From: Macquaria australasica | Taxonomy: Eukaryota > Chordata > Actinopteri > Centrarchiformes > Percichthyidae | Length of the DNA: 64,000 nucleotides | NCBI GenBank assembly: GCA_005408345.1 | Contig: SEMN01000222.1 | Location: 260,001-324,000, forward strand | Direction of reading: 5' to 3' | In this document: piece by piece, positions 23,101 to 34,462 of the stretch | Position numbering within the stretch: position 1 is the first letter of the stretch | Layout: the number at the start of each line of letters is the position of its first letter | Notes under the pieces: generated by a model | The model's input: only the letters and a program-made list of their open reading frames with translations | What the model was told of the DNA's origin: nothing | Database searches by the model: none | Program-made: the position numbers and the translations under genes

Positions 23101-26100
23101 TTAAACAAATACTGTTTCTGAGAAGTCAATACAATAGCAACTATTACTACTTAGTTAAAAATTATAGCAGTTCTGATGCTTAAAAGTAGGGCTGGGCAAT
23201 ATATGTGAAATCATTATATATCTTCATGTGGCACATTAGCTAAATTAGATAAGAAATAAGACACTGATGCTCTATACAATTTTTCACACGTCGCACAAAA
23301 ACTTGAATAACTGCCAATGTTGTTGTTGGCTCAGCCGTGTTAGCTGTTATCTCTTCATGGCTACGTTGGTATCAGCATATGTTGGCTGACAGGTAAGGAG
23401 AGATCGCAGTAAAGATACGTTTGTTCCCCAGAGTGCTGTGACAAGTTTATTTTCCAACTTTAAAAGGTTTAAACTGAGAACATATCTTGCAATTCCTTAA
23501 TAACCAAATTTAAGAAATGTGTTTATGTTAAATAAACAAACAAAATAACAGCAAATTTACTTTTGTAAATTATTTTAAAACTGTCAAATATCCAGTATCG
23601 GCCGAGTTCTACACAATATCATCATGATTCAGTAACAATAATGAACTAATTGCCCAGTCTAACTTAAAGACACTTAACATTGATGACGAAAAGCATTTGT
23701 TTCAATGACGTTAGTAACTCAGTATGGTTAAGGGGTTTGGTAAATAAGCAAGTTACCTTTTTAGTGTACATGCACAGGTTGGGTGTTCTTCCAGGCACAG
23801 GGATACCAGCTTTTGTCAGTTTGATGAAGTACTTTTGAACCCTACTGGCAACCTGGAAAGTTTTAACAGGAAAATGACTGTGTTAATGATTTCCAGCTGA
23901 GGAACAGCTGCTTGAAGTAATTGAGGTCACGCAAATGTTTGATCCAGGTACTTGCAGGGGGTGCAGTTATTATCACACAAGAGTCTTTGCCTTTTAGCAC
24001 TGCAAAGTGTACACTCTACACTCAATTTAACAGTGTTTCCATAGCAAAGACACACAGATATATCAATGTCAGGACATGCTAATAAAAATACAAGGAGACA
24101 GTGGTACAACCGGTTCAAAGACAGCTGAAAATATGTTGTTTAGCTGGCAACATACAATTTTAGCCAAGTCAGGTTTTGTCATCTTGAAGTTTGTTGCTTC
24201 TTTGAGGTGAAGAACTTCAACTTCTGTAATTTGTTGTTGTGTTTTTACCATTTTCAAATGTGCAAATAAACCAAATATCTGAATTAAGTTGATAATAAGT
24301 GTGGATCAAACTAGCATGCATTTCTTTTCAGTTAATCCCAACTCTCTCCGTCACCTGTTTTGCTGTTCGATTGCCGAGCTCATCAGCGATCTTCTGCCAT
24401 CTTCTGGACTCGACTTCCTCTGGAGGAAACTTAACAAGAAGCTGCTCCAGTTTTTTCTATCAAAACAGACAAAACAACAGGTGAAAACCAAGTAAGGACA
24501 CTTTCTTTGGTTTGTGTTTAATGTATGCTTTTATCACAAACCAGATATGCACCATTCAAAACCAATTACACACTTGAGTTGCTTATAAAAAAAAGATGGT
24601 AATTTGAGCCCTTATTTCACAAATTGATATTAGTTTTCCAGACTACAATCCTGTATCTTTCAGATAGTTAATAAAAAATGGAAATATTTTTTCTAAAAAT
24701 CAAAGTGAGTATTGGTGTATTGAAAAAATAAATGTCTGGAAAGAACCTAAACATGTTTCGACACTAGTGTCATCAAGCGTTTCTGCGCACACATTGTTAT
24801 TTACTCTGTGAATGACATCGTTCTGATAAAATATAGTGCAACATCTTACACACTCACTACCTACCTGTTCCTCCACAGTCCACAGCTGGTTAAATGTGTC
24901 AGACTTGTTTGGGTGACAAATCCTCCCCCTGATCATCTGTCAAGAAAACACGAGCGACAGCCATGTTAAGAGACTAAGATGATACAAAAATAATGGGCAC
25001 TGCACCATTTGAAGAGATCTGTGCATATGAAGTGCCTGGCACACTGAATCCGTCAGTTTGACAGACAAAGATGTGACTCGAGATGTGTCACTGGGAAGAC
25101 GCAGTGACTGACAAACAAAATCCTGTTAGGATTCAGAGAGTGTTATCTGGGAGAATGCAAATGTTCTTGCACAAAATAAACAGAGCAACAGGAATAATTA
25201 AGGAGTTGTTTGCTTTATGCTAAATGCTTGGCGCTGTCAAATCCCAAAAATATTTTAAAAGTGAGACCTTACTGTCTATACAATGTGGGAAAAGATCCAC
25301 ACACATAACAGACGGAAAGAATAAAGCATAATCAGAGGTGTGGGAGAGGCGGGCTCCTCGTGTTTCCATAGATACCATCTTTTGTGCTCACATGTACTTA
25401 ACACTGCCGAGGAGTAAGAATGGAGGAAATGAGGCTGGAGGAGGCCAGGCAGTGTAAAATGGTAATAACCTGATGATTTGTAGGCCAACCTGCAGGAGAT
25501 CAGTGACTCACAAACTACAGCTAGGAACGAATGTAGCTGCATCTGCACTAATGATATACTGGGAGACTATCACAGCTGTGATAACAGCAGCCAAGTGTGT
25601 GTGTGTTGTACAGATTATTTTAGTTAAGAGGCAGAGTCATACCTGGGTTTGTCTGCCGTTCTCCAGAGCGTCACTAGTGGGCAGAGAGGAGTACATGGTG
25701 GAGGATTCGCCTTCCTTCTTGGGCTCCACGGGACTTTTTGGTCGAGCAGGCAAACCTGAAGGGAGGAAATGAGCAAAATTTGTCATTTTAAATGGCAAAA
25801 GAAACTCCATGGTGTTTATTTTGATGAGAAAGAAAGTGTACAGACACCAAGACAAAGACAAATAAAATGTATACGTGCCTTGGTCGAAGATCAGCTTCAG
25901 CCGCCTCGTTTTGCGTTTCTTGTCGCAGAACTCTCTCTCAAAGTCGCCGAGGCCTGAGGTGTACTGCTCCCACGCAATGTCAGGGAGCTGGACGACTCGC
26001 TGAGGACACGGCATGCCCAAATTCACCTGAGGGCCATAAGAATCGGGGGTCAAAATCCATTAACAAATGTACTGTCATTTTTCAAGATTGTTCCAAATAG

Positions 26101-29100
26101 CACCCTCAACGGGGGCTTTCTAGTGATTCCTAAATCTAGATTCAAGAGGTGGGAAGGTCAAATGTGTCCCTCTTCATACTGAGTTTTACTACAAGTTTCA
26201 CCACATGATTTCAAAGCCTCATTTTCTTTTTCTTGTGTGCACGTCCTGGCCCAGTTGTGAACAGGTGTAAACAAAATCAGTCACACAGTGGAAAAAGGAG
26301 TACTAGTCTGCACACTGAATTTTACAAGCTCCCAAATATTTATTCAAGCAACGTTTCAACCAGCAAGTTATTCCACAGGCAAAAACCAAAAACAAGATCT
26401 TTCGTCTCGGAGAGAGGTTGATGCAGAGTAAATGAAAACATTTTAATTGTATTTGCACATTTTATACAACTCATGTGCATAAGGTGTTTGTTGGCCCTTT
26501 TACACCTGTGCAATCTAATGCAGTTCAATACAACAGCCCTGCTATAACATCTAGCTGTACAAAACTCATAATGTTCAGTTTTTGGTGACATGCTCAGAAA
26601 TGTGAAAATTCAATAATATGTTTATTACTGAGGTCATAGTTAAAGGTGGTGTTGTACTTGACTACATTATATTGAAAGGCATTTCTAATTTTTTGTCCTT
26701 TCCCATTTACTTTTATTTATTTAGACTGTACAGGTGTACCTAATAAAGTGGACACTGAGTATAGTTAAAACACAGGTATGTATGTTTGTTACCCGTTTCT
26801 GCAGCTGCTCCACAAAGCTGATGGGATCGGCAAGTGCCTCTCTCTGGTGACGCGCCAACCTCTCCAGGTCCAGGATGGCCTGCGCGCGCTGGGCCTCGAG
26901 GACTCCGATGGTCTGCAGCAGCCTCTGATAACTGACACAGAGGGAGGCGAGGTTAGACAACAGTGGAAGGAAGGCACTGCTGCTTACATTATTCAACCTG
27001 ACACTTGCAATGCTGCAGTGCATCAAACTTTTAGACCCCAGACCAGGTCTAGTGTAGCCCAACAAGAACTGCAGCTGGTAAATAAAAGTTGAAATAGTAA
27101 AAGAGAAAATACACTTCAACCACTAAAACACTTTTCTGATCTGTAACTTTGCACTCAGGATTTCATAGCAATATCAAAACCTTTGCATGATAAACACTTG
27201 GGTTTTGCAGTGCTCGAGGAGCCTTCCGCGCTGTAGAAGTCTGACCTTTCCACTCACACCCTCCGAGAACTGCAAACTGAGCTGTCTGTGACTAAGTGTG
27301 GTACTGACTCAGAGGCCTTACAGTGTGAGCAGAGCTGCAGGAATCGACAGGACTGTGACAGCATCCTACATGGCTATAACCTAATGCAGATGCTCAGTGA
27401 AGCAGAGTGGATCAATCTCCTCTAACAGGACATGAATGAAAATCAATGCACAGGACACAATTTATTCAACGGCTGCCGGTGCTTTGAAAATCCTATGAGC
27501 AAAACGTTCGAACGAGTCAACTGTGTTTAACCTCGTATCCCTTCATTAGTTACACACACCATTCCTTTTACACTATGTGAAGCTCTGCTGACCTTGTACA
27601 GCATCAGTGTGAGTCAATGCAAACTGTAAATCTGTCTCTGCAGCAGTAGCACCAAAACATACTGCACATTTCCTGTACTAGAGTGACTCTGGTTCAAATT
27701 TAAGATCCCTGCAAAGGAAAGCATGCTGACTTCCTCAAATGAACAGATGATCTATGCATTAATCTCTTCCAGGGAAATGAGGAGGACTTGGCTCTGCTTC
27801 TCAGCACTCTGGACTCCCTCCAGGTGTCCAGGGACAAGCCTGGTGTTCCATTGCCACCTACTGGGCCCAAGGTCCACTGACAAACACTGGTGCCAAATGG
27901 AACGTTGGACAGGACAATAGTGTTCTTTTGTTAATGCCTGATAATCAAGGAAAGCTTTTTGAAATATTTACACGATATAGGTAGAGGGAACTGTAAAACC
28001 AGACAAAACTGTAAGATGCAAATACAGGATGTACTGTATACACATCATTAATCATGTCAATGGCTCCATATTCAGAAACTGTAAAATGCCTAGTCATGCT
28101 TCCCTAAAAATGACTCAACATATTGATCTGAGCCTTCACAAATTCTCCTTACTCGGCACAACCTAAAACTTGGCATGTCACAAAAACGTGATTGAGTTAC
28201 CTTGAAATACGAGAGCAGTGAAATCTTATTCTAAAGCCATTCTCCAAATTTGAAACACCAATACTGGTGTCAAAGACAAGGGGACCTCAGCTGATGATGT
28301 CTCTAAGCCCCTACAGCCCTCTGCCCCTCCTCCTGTGAAGATGCATCGAGAATCAGCTGACCTGCCACGGTGCAGTTAGCAGTGCCCGACTGAGCGCAGC
28401 GTGGGACCTGTCCACTGACATCAACATCCCATCTTGCATGACAACTGACAACAAAACTAGGAACAAAGCTCGACACTGAGAAATCTATTTCCTCTAAGAA
28501 AAACCCACTCATCTTACTGAGAAAAGAGAGAACAGAGGCAATCAGCAGAGTAATTTTAACATCTAATCTCTGGGCAATTGGCAGCTAATTCACACAATCA
28601 CAGCACCAGATTGGAGGTTGAAATAAAATGCTGAAACATGTAAAACCTGAACAATAAGATAACTGAGATAATTAAATATTCTGATTATGCGCTGGTGGTG
28701 TAAAAACCCAGATACACTTATATGCCAATTCTATGGTTCCTTTCATTTGTTTTTGGAAGTAAGAGACAAGTGTGTCTGCTAACCAAAAAGGCTAATAATA
28801 TTTATAATTTCCCCCCCTTACATTTACATATGAAATAAAGTCTGAGGGGCTGTGAGACAACTAACAGCCGCAAGAAAGAAGAAAAATATTTTTCTGCCAC
28901 TCAAAGTTTGATTCCTTTTTTTCTGACTTTTCTCTAATCTTTGCTGATTTATGAAATACTGGAAAGTTTTACCTCTTCAGGCCTCTGTTATTTAAATGAA
29001 ACAATATAAAAAGGTTTAGAGGAGAAAAGGTGCATAAACATATTCACATCAAGACACAGAGGCAAAAGGTTGGGAACTACTGGTGTAGCCTAAATAATAC

Positions 29101-31183
29101 AGTGCTTGCTCATGGTGGGAAGGGTTGGGTCTGTAAATAATATTATCAAGAGTACGGTCTAGACCTGCTCTATATGAAAAGAGCCCTGAGATAACTTCTG
29201 ATATTATTTGGTGCTATATAAATAAAACTGATGATTTGAAATTAACTGAATAATCAGCACTCAAGCATACTGATTCTTCTACGAATTTAACACTAGACTA
29301 AAGCACTTTCAAAACATCAGAATATTCTTAGCACATTTAAATCCTCATCAACTCAAATGCATCCCTGCTTCATTCAAAACCAAAGACCAGAAGTAACGCA
29401 ATGATCACAGAATATAGTGATCAACATGTGTGAGGATGATGAGGAGAGAGCAGAATCCCCGGGGAGCTCCCACATACTCTTTGTTGTGTTTAAGAGCCAG
29501 GTGGTCCGACTCAAAGTAATACACGTCTGGCTCCTCCTCTTCCTCCTCCTCCTCCTCCTCAGCCTGGCTCTGTGTCAGTTCCTTGCTTCTCTCGGCCTCT
29601 TTGCCCTCCACAGGCCCACCACCCTCACCAACCGCCTTGTCCCCAGGATCCACGGAGACCAGCTCCTCGCGGGAGGGGCCAACAAAGTCTGAGGGAGCAG
29701 GTTCCTCCACCATAGGGCAATCCTCCTCCAGCCCAACCACCACCTCCCCCTCTTCCCTCAAGGGACCATTGTCTCTGGGAGGAGAGCTGAGCTTGGAGGA
29801 GGAGGCCTTGCCACCGGTGGCAGCCCTCCTGGGTGAAGTCCGCAGGGTGTATCTGTGTTCGTAGAGCTCTGTGAAAGAGGGGGGCGTGCTGGATATTGAG
29901 GGGTTGCACCCTGGCTCTGTGGGGGAGGGGGTTGTTGCTAGTGGGGGTGTAGTTTCTCCTGAGTTGCTGTTGTTGTTGATTGGACTACTGTTCATGTTGG
30001 TGGTAGTGGATGAGGTGGAGGCAGCAGCTTCCTGCACTGGTGTTAGCGGCCGGCCGTTGGTGTCGTTCTCACTCTCCGTCACCTGCTCCTCGTGGGCCAG
30101 ACACAACGGGTCGCCCACCACATCAACCTCCACCTCCTCCACCTCCTGCTCCTTGGCCACTATCAACTCAGGGACAGGATCCTCTGGAACAGCTTCAAAT
30201 GTCGGCGCAGATGAGGCTGGCAATTCCCCTGAGCCAGAGACCTCCATCTGCACAGGGACAGAGTTTCTACAAGGCACAGTGGGGTCAGGGGATGAGGGAG
30301 CCCCCGTCTGACTGCCGTTGAGCAATGACGGGCAGTTGGTGGCAGAGGTGGGATTTGCTCTAGGCTCTTCAGTGAGTGTGCTGGGCTCCTCTGCTTTATT
30401 CTCTTTGAGTCCATTAGAGGCCTTGTGAGCATTCGGGGGCTGAGCTGCCCCGTCGCACTCCACATGACCATCCTCTGCCTTCCCACCTGTCAGCTCACCT
30501 TCCTCTTTACTGAGGACACGTGAGACAGGAGCTGTGTTAGCAGAGTTTTGGCTGGGAAATTCTTCACAACTGTTGTCCTTGCTAGGCTCTGGGACAGAGA
30601 CTGGACTTTCAGGTTTCAGAGGCTCAGGGTCCTCCTCGTGTCCCTGAGACTCTCCAGAGCGGGAGCACCGCTTGGCCCTTTTGATTTGAGGACAGGCATC
30701 CCGCGCCCCCTTCACTCGATCACAGTTCTCAGCCTTCTCGGGACTAATGTCTTTTTCTAAACAGGACACGCCCCGCTTCCTAGAGCTAGTCCATTGCTCC
30801 ACCTCAGCTAGAGAAGCATTCGGGTCAGTTACCTTTCCCTGCAACGAGGCCTGCTGCTGGCCATCCTGCTGAGAGTCCTGCTTTGAATCCTGCTTTGTAT
30901 CATGCTTGGCGTCCTGCTTTGTGTCCTGCCTCGACTCCTGCTTAACGTCTTGTTTTGTGTCCTGCTTCGAGTCCTGCTTTCCGTCCTGTTTCGACTCCTG
31001 TTTCGACTCCTGCTTGGCGTCCTGCTTTTTCTTGGGCGAGCGGGCCCTAGTTGGCGGAGACACAGAGGTCTCCTCCGGCTGGGCGATGCTGCGGTTCCTG
31101 AGGGTTCGTCCACAAAAGTTCTCATCCAATCCATTGAGCCCCACTGACGACCTTGTGACGCGCGAGGAACGGGACGCGGCCAT
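19974..31183 (-). CDS. zzz3: ZZ-type zinc finger protein 3 (complete)
   Basis: Eleven coding exons (listed separately) join without a frame break to 967 residues; the human protein is about 900. ZZZ3 is a nuclear subunit of the ATAC histone acetyltransferase complex, and its ZZ finger reads the histone H3 tail. The start is [21 protein letters not shown], matching the family N-terminus. A repeat-rich, acidic, disordered region fills residues 53-560. A coiled-coil-like segment lies at 570-615 and a SANT/Myb-like domain at about 716-785 (LWTVEEQKKLEQLL...RVQKYFIKL). The ZZ finger uses C887, C890, C902, C905, C914, C917, H927 and H931. The protein ends [22 protein letters not shown]. Odd features are a 14-unit four-residue repeat and one GC-AG intron. 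Introns not listed separately contain nothing I recognise. Confidence 0.95.
20616..20716 (-). CDS. zzz3: zzz3 exon: core of the ZZ zinc finger
   Basis: 101 nt encode [19 protein letters not shown] and FCSNCSD, that is three Cys-X2-Cys pairs. The acceptor is TTGTGCAG and the donor CTG|GTGAGA, leaving two bases of Cys920. Confidence 0.95.
21363..21497 (-). CDS. zzz3: zzz3 exon before the ZZ finger
   Basis: 45 codons in phase 0: [21 protein letters not shown], a Lys/Leu-rich helix, to HVGYK. A (TG)n tract lies 21 bases upstream of its acceptor on the transcript strand. Confidence 0.92.
21519..21537 (-). repeat. (TG)9 upstream of a zzz3 acceptor
   Basis: Plus strand (AC)n reads as (TG)n in the zzz3 transcript and is followed by TCTTTCCTTCCCTCACCCCCAG and the exon. 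This acceptor has a good pyrimidine tract of its own. Confidence 0.9.
21538..22899 (-). other. zzz3: zzz3 intron
   Basis: 1.4 kb between the exons ending at 21497 and starting at 22900. No repeat family, exon or RNA gene was recognised. Confidence 0.7.
22900..23046 (-). CDS. zzz3: zzz3 exon (linker with YRPSTF motif)
   Basis: 49 codons, phase 0. It encodes [20 protein letters not shown] and VFMDEDDE, a stretch strongly conserved in the family between the SANT-like and ZZ domains. Confidence 0.93.
23187..23662 (-). mobile_element. hAT-like MITE in a zzz3 intron
   Basis: The left end is TAGGGCTGGGCAAT and the reverse complement of the right end is TAGACTGGGCAAT. Flanks CTTAAAAG (23179-23186) and CTTAAAGA (23663-23670) look like an eroded 8-bp target duplication, typical of hAT elements. 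There is no transposase. Strand is arbitrary. Confidence 0.72.
23757..23852 (-). CDS. zzz3: zzz3 exon: end of SANT-like domain
   Basis: 32 codons: [20 protein letters not shown] and [12 protein letters not shown]. Phase 0, acceptor TTTCCAG, donor AAG|GTAACT. Confidence 0.94.
24355..24456 (-). CDS. zzz3: zzz3 exon: SANT/Myb-like core
   Basis: 34 codons: [20 protein letters not shown] and [14 protein letters not shown]. The tryptophan and the helix-turn-helix pattern fit a SANT/Myb fold. Acceptor TTGATAG, donor CAG|GTGACG. Confidence 0.94.
24865..24936 (-). CDS. zzz3: zzz3 exon: start of SANT-like domain
   Basis: 24 codons, [20 protein letters not shown] to VEEQ. Acceptor CTTGACAG, donor CAG|GTAGGT. 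The ATG at its start is internal to the protein. Confidence 0.93.
24937..25642 (-). other. zzz3: zzz3 intron
   Basis: 0.7 kb GT-AG intron with nothing recognisable. Confidence 0.65.
25643..25755 (-). CDS. zzz3: zzz3 exon after the GC-AG intron
   Basis: GT plus 37 codons: (G)[18 protein letters not shown] and [20 protein letters not shown]. The acceptor CTTCAG is canonical. The upstream intron starts with GC. Confidence 0.92.
25756..25878 (-). other. zzz3: GC-AG intron of zzz3 (123 bp)
   Basis: The upstream exon must end GAC CAA G to keep the frame into GLPARP, so the donor is CAAG|GCACGT. The nearby GT five bases further in would put the next exon out of frame. The short intron ends in canonical TTCAG. 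GC donors are roughly one percent of vertebrate introns. Confidence 0.85.
25879..26026 (-). CDS. zzz3: zzz3 exon ([10 protein letters not shown] motif)
   Basis: 49 codons plus [41 protein letters not shown] and FDQ. This is a conserved central block of ZZZ3. It ends at the GC donor. Confidence 0.93.
26027..26792 (-). other. zzz3: zzz3 intron with MITE-end fragment
   Basis: The motif GGTGTACCTAATAAAGTGGA at about 26733-26752 is a recurrent end of a dispersed fish repeat. Nothing else was recognised. Confidence 0.5.
26793..26931 (-). CDS. zzz3: zzz3 exon: helical segment
   Basis: T plus 46 codons: [33 protein letters not shown] and FVEQLQKR, probably a coiled coil. The split codon GA|T gives Asp, producing HNKDYQRLLQ as in the family. 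This fixes the donor of the large upstream exon. Confidence 0.93.
28835..29093 (-). mobile_element. MITE copy, GGGAAC(C/T)ACT-end family
   Basis: The right end AAAAGGTTGGGAACTACTGG and the internal A/T-rich body resemble the copy at 34180-34462 and the nested element at 11084-11399. The left end is eroded. Orientation is arbitrary. Confidence 0.6.
29185..29255 (+). repeat. L2-like LINE/SINE tail
   Basis: GGTGCTATATAAATAAAACTG after GAGATAACTTCTGATATT, the same tail as at 218-285 in the opposite orientation. Confidence 0.55.
29478..31183 (-). CDS. zzz3: zzz3 first coding exon (N-terminal 568 codons)
   Basis: The exon spans 29478-31248, with the start codon at 31183. Upstream in-frame ATGs lie before the acceptor GCAG (31249-31252) and are not used. 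It encodes the conserved start [20 protein letters not shown] and [10 protein letters not shown], the KQDx repeat, Ser/Pro/Thr-rich disorder, an acidic EEEEEEEEE run and [16 protein letters not shown]. The donor AAAGA|GTATGT was chosen over the in-frame TAT|GTGGGA because it restores HNKDYQRLLQ. Plus-strand readings over it are shadows. Confidence 0.94.
30860..31027 (-). repeat. zzz3: Coding minisatellite, 14 units of 12 bp, in zzz3
   Basis: The minus strand encodes 14 consecutive four-residue units of the type K-Q-(D/E)-x (residues 53-108), x being mostly Ser, Thr, Ala or Gly. The run ends with QQDG and is followed by QQQ. Units differ by a few bases each. I do not recall such a run in the mammalian protein. 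Confidence 0.93.
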
Positions 31184-34179
31184 ACTACGGCGGGTGCCTA
31201 CAGTCTCCTCATCCTGGTGCTCTCTCCTCTGCAGCCGAATGTGGGCACCTGCAAAACACACACAGACAGATACATGCACTTCATTAAGTCAAAATAATCA
31301 CTGAAAACTGCAAACCTATACAGCTACCTTTGCACCGGCTATAGGTTTGATTGGTTCCACTGGCCAGCCAAGCTAAAAATGAATGTATGAACAGTACCCT
31401 GGGGTGTTTCAAACAAAAGCGATCACCAAAAGGCCTTTGTTAAATACTGCTTGGGTCATTTCTCAGCTCACATCAGAGGGGTATTGATTTCTCCTGTCAT
31501 TGTAGCTAAGCAACACCTTCTGTCCACAGGCAGAACTAGATGTCTTATCCCAGGTCTGTACAAATTACAGACCTTCCACCTACATTTAAAAAGGGGGAAG
31601 ATCTCATACTGGCAGAAGATAAAACAGGAAACAATAAGGTCAGATCTTCCATCTAGCCTAAATGACCAATCACACAGTCTCTTTCAACACTTCACAAATG
31701 TCACAGCTTTGAGGCTCATCTGTATGTGCTTCGTAACTCAAGAGATAAAAGGTGACTACAGCGCAGCAAGCATTTTAAGTGATGAAAAGCCCCCAAAGCT
31801 GAAAAGCAGACGATTTACAAAAAGGCAGACTACATGCATTAAAACCGAAAATAATAATAAACAGGCAATCATACAGAATGTGTGTGTATGTTTCAGCAAG
31901 GGCATATTTATTTCCTACCTGCAGAGATTACTGCTCATTCTGTCACACACAGAATAAATATGGTTCACTGGTTGACTGATTTCTGACACAGAAGACACAC
32001 TGTCATTCTTACACCCAATTCAGCAGAGATAACACTGCAGACATAGGTTTGTCATCACACACTGCAGGCTGTTTATCTCTTTATAACAGGTGTGCCAGAG
32101 GACCAACAGGCTGCAATCCCTCCACAACTTATCAGAACGTACAAAAATTGAAACGCTCTGACAACAAGAATCCTACACAAGGCTTACAGGCTTAGAATGT
32201 GGACAACCATAGAGGCTTAGGACATGACGATTCACTTCCTGACACAATTTAAGGCATAACAAAGCCTTCCCAAAGTCACTCTGTGTGTCGCCTGAGGTAT
32301 CCCGCAGATGAAGTACATTACTGTGCATCAGAATAAAAATCCTGGCTTAAGAGTGTGAGCTGGAATATTAACACAATCCTAATGCTCAAGTCAATCTTGG
32401 ATATCTTATTCTAAACTAAATAATCCATTTCACAGATAACAGATAACAGGCTCCATGCACTTACAATTCAAATGTAATCTAGGCCAGACAATCCATTATA
32501 ATCACTATAATTTCACTCATGTAAACACCTTTATCTCACTCACATTAAGGTTGTTATTGAGGCAACAGAACTTGATTTACAGAGCTGGGTTACTCATCCA
32601 CATATATACATAAATACACATATACAGCCATCTTATTCTGGTTTCTCTCAGTATTTCGATTCTGCACATAGCATAAAGTTCAGAGTGCATACAAAGCAAT
32701 ATATTTAAAAAGAAAATAAGACCCTGGCTGGCGGCCACGGAAGACTAAAAGAACACGATAGCAGAGTAGCTTTCACATTACAAATAACACCTCACGTAAG
32801 AGATTACATTAAAGTTGCTTTGGAAACTCCACAATCAAACAACTTATTTTAGTGGGCAAGTCTGCGACTGTAAACCTAATCATCTATAAGTCTTAATCTA
32901 GGTATACAGTAATTAGTAATAAAGTTATCTGTGTGCATGAAAACATGCAGTTAATAAAAGTAAAAAATGTCCTGCCCTGGTTAGAATACATGCGTTCATT
33001 ACCTAATTCCTGTGAAAATTCCCAGTCAACACACACACACACAACTTGCCACTGAAGTATCCTCTAGATGATAGCGCCAAATAATAAATCTAACAACAGA
33101 CGACAATAAAAATGAGACGTGGTAAAGGTCATATTAAAGTGACATTCAGGGGGAGATGATCTCACGTGGTGTCCTTTTGCAGAGGATGAGACATAGTCAG
33201 AGTCTCTCATTGTAAAGGAGAGAAATTCAATTAGCATTGTGGACATGGAGTTCATTTACATAAATTCCAAGTACATCAATCTGTGGGCCGACCTCTGTCA
33301 AAACTGATTTAAAAGCTCTTTGTTACCTTTCTTGGGACAATCCCTCACTTTTCATACACTGTGCTAACACATCAACACCAAAGCCAGAGGCTACCGTGGC
33401 TACAAATACATTTTGATAATATAATAGCCACCTGGAACAAGCAGTACCACATGCACATATTACTCACACTCCGCTAAAGACTCCAGCTGAGGAAGCTAAT
33501 GTGATTTGTCCATGCATAAAATAAGAGACGGAAAGAAAGAAACACAGAAACGGGGGAGCAGGGGGCAGGTTATTCAGACTGAGCACTCACCTTAGACTCA
33601 AATCGACAAAACTAATTAAGCCTGCTCATCTGACCTGCTCTCAAAAACTACAAAACTAATCACTACTTCAAAATGATCAGGGTTACAGTTTAGCTGAATA
33701 ACTATATAAAAGATTTGCTCACACTTCCTTGTCCCAATAATTAACACATTGGCATAGCTGGCAAGGCCTCAATTAATTAATCAAACGTCTGATGCTGCCT
33801 TCAGGTGCGTGTTGGAAATATCAGAATAAAAGTTTTGTGCCAACGAAACAATATAAAAAAAAGTTGTAATTACTTTGAAAATCTGACTACCCTTCTAAGC
33901 TTAGGCTCAAACTAATGTAAAACACGCCTGACAGAGGTGCAATGACTGGAATGTCGTAAAATAAAGTGCAAGTGGTTAGTGTGTGTCCACACTGTTAACA
34001 AGTAAATACGTAAGAACTTTCTTTTTGTGGGCCAATCATTAACAAACTTCTTAAATGAGAGGGGTCTCCTTGGCTGTGAAGTAGTATCAAACCGTAAGTC
34101 ACTTAGTTTCCCCAAAGTATACACACTACGAACATTAAAATCGCTATACTTAAGGCTAATGGTTCCAAACTTGGAAAAG

Positions 34180-34462
34180 ATTATTCTGAGGGGCAAAAAG
34201 AGTATTAAAAGGAGTAAGAAAGAAAAAATGTATTTCTGTTACAGAAAATTGTGTTGAATTTTTTCCTAAATTTGTGTTATTTCTCATGAAATTCTGGATA
34301 CTTTCAACTCATCAGGCCCCTAAAAGTGAAACCGCTCTTTGGTTGAACTGCTCATAGCTCATGTCAACACTACATAACACACAACATAATGTCTGACAAG
34401 GGGTCGCAAGAAGACATTGCTTTGTTTTATGGGGTCAAAAGCCAAAAAGGTTGGGAACAACT
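34180..34462 (+). mobile_element. MITE copy, GGGAACCACT-end family
   Basis: The right end AAAAGGTTGGGAACAACTGC and the body (TTTCTCATGAAATTCTGGAT, ACTTTCAACTC) match the copies at 28835 and, reversed, 40145. Ends are eroded. Confidence 0.6.

Larger units (their letters stand above)
26932..29477 (-). other. zzz3: zzz3 intron (2.5 kb)
   Basis: It contains a MITE copy (about 28835-29093) and an L2-like LINE tail (about 29185-29255). I see no exon in the remaining 1.9 kb. Confidence 0.65.

Noticed and set aside
29405..29480. Donor TAT|GTGGGA for the large zzz3 exon
   Set aside because: It keeps an open frame but gives a poorer junction. GA|GTATGT with the acceptor at 26932 restores HNKDYQRLLQ and has a better donor.
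30860..31027. 12-bp periodic array as a CRISPR-like structure
   Set aside because: There are no spacers; it is an in-frame coding minisatellite inside a eukaryotic exon.
29417..31304. Several plus-strand readings of 70-146 codons opposite the large zzz3 exon
   Set aside because: Antisense shadows of a GC-rich coding exon; the Cys-rich reading at 30906-31304 is the antisense of the KQDx repeat.
31451..31957. 168-codon plus-strand reading in zzz3 intron 1
   Set aside because: No recognisable domain, no splice context, ordinary intronic composition; an open reading of this length can occur by chance.
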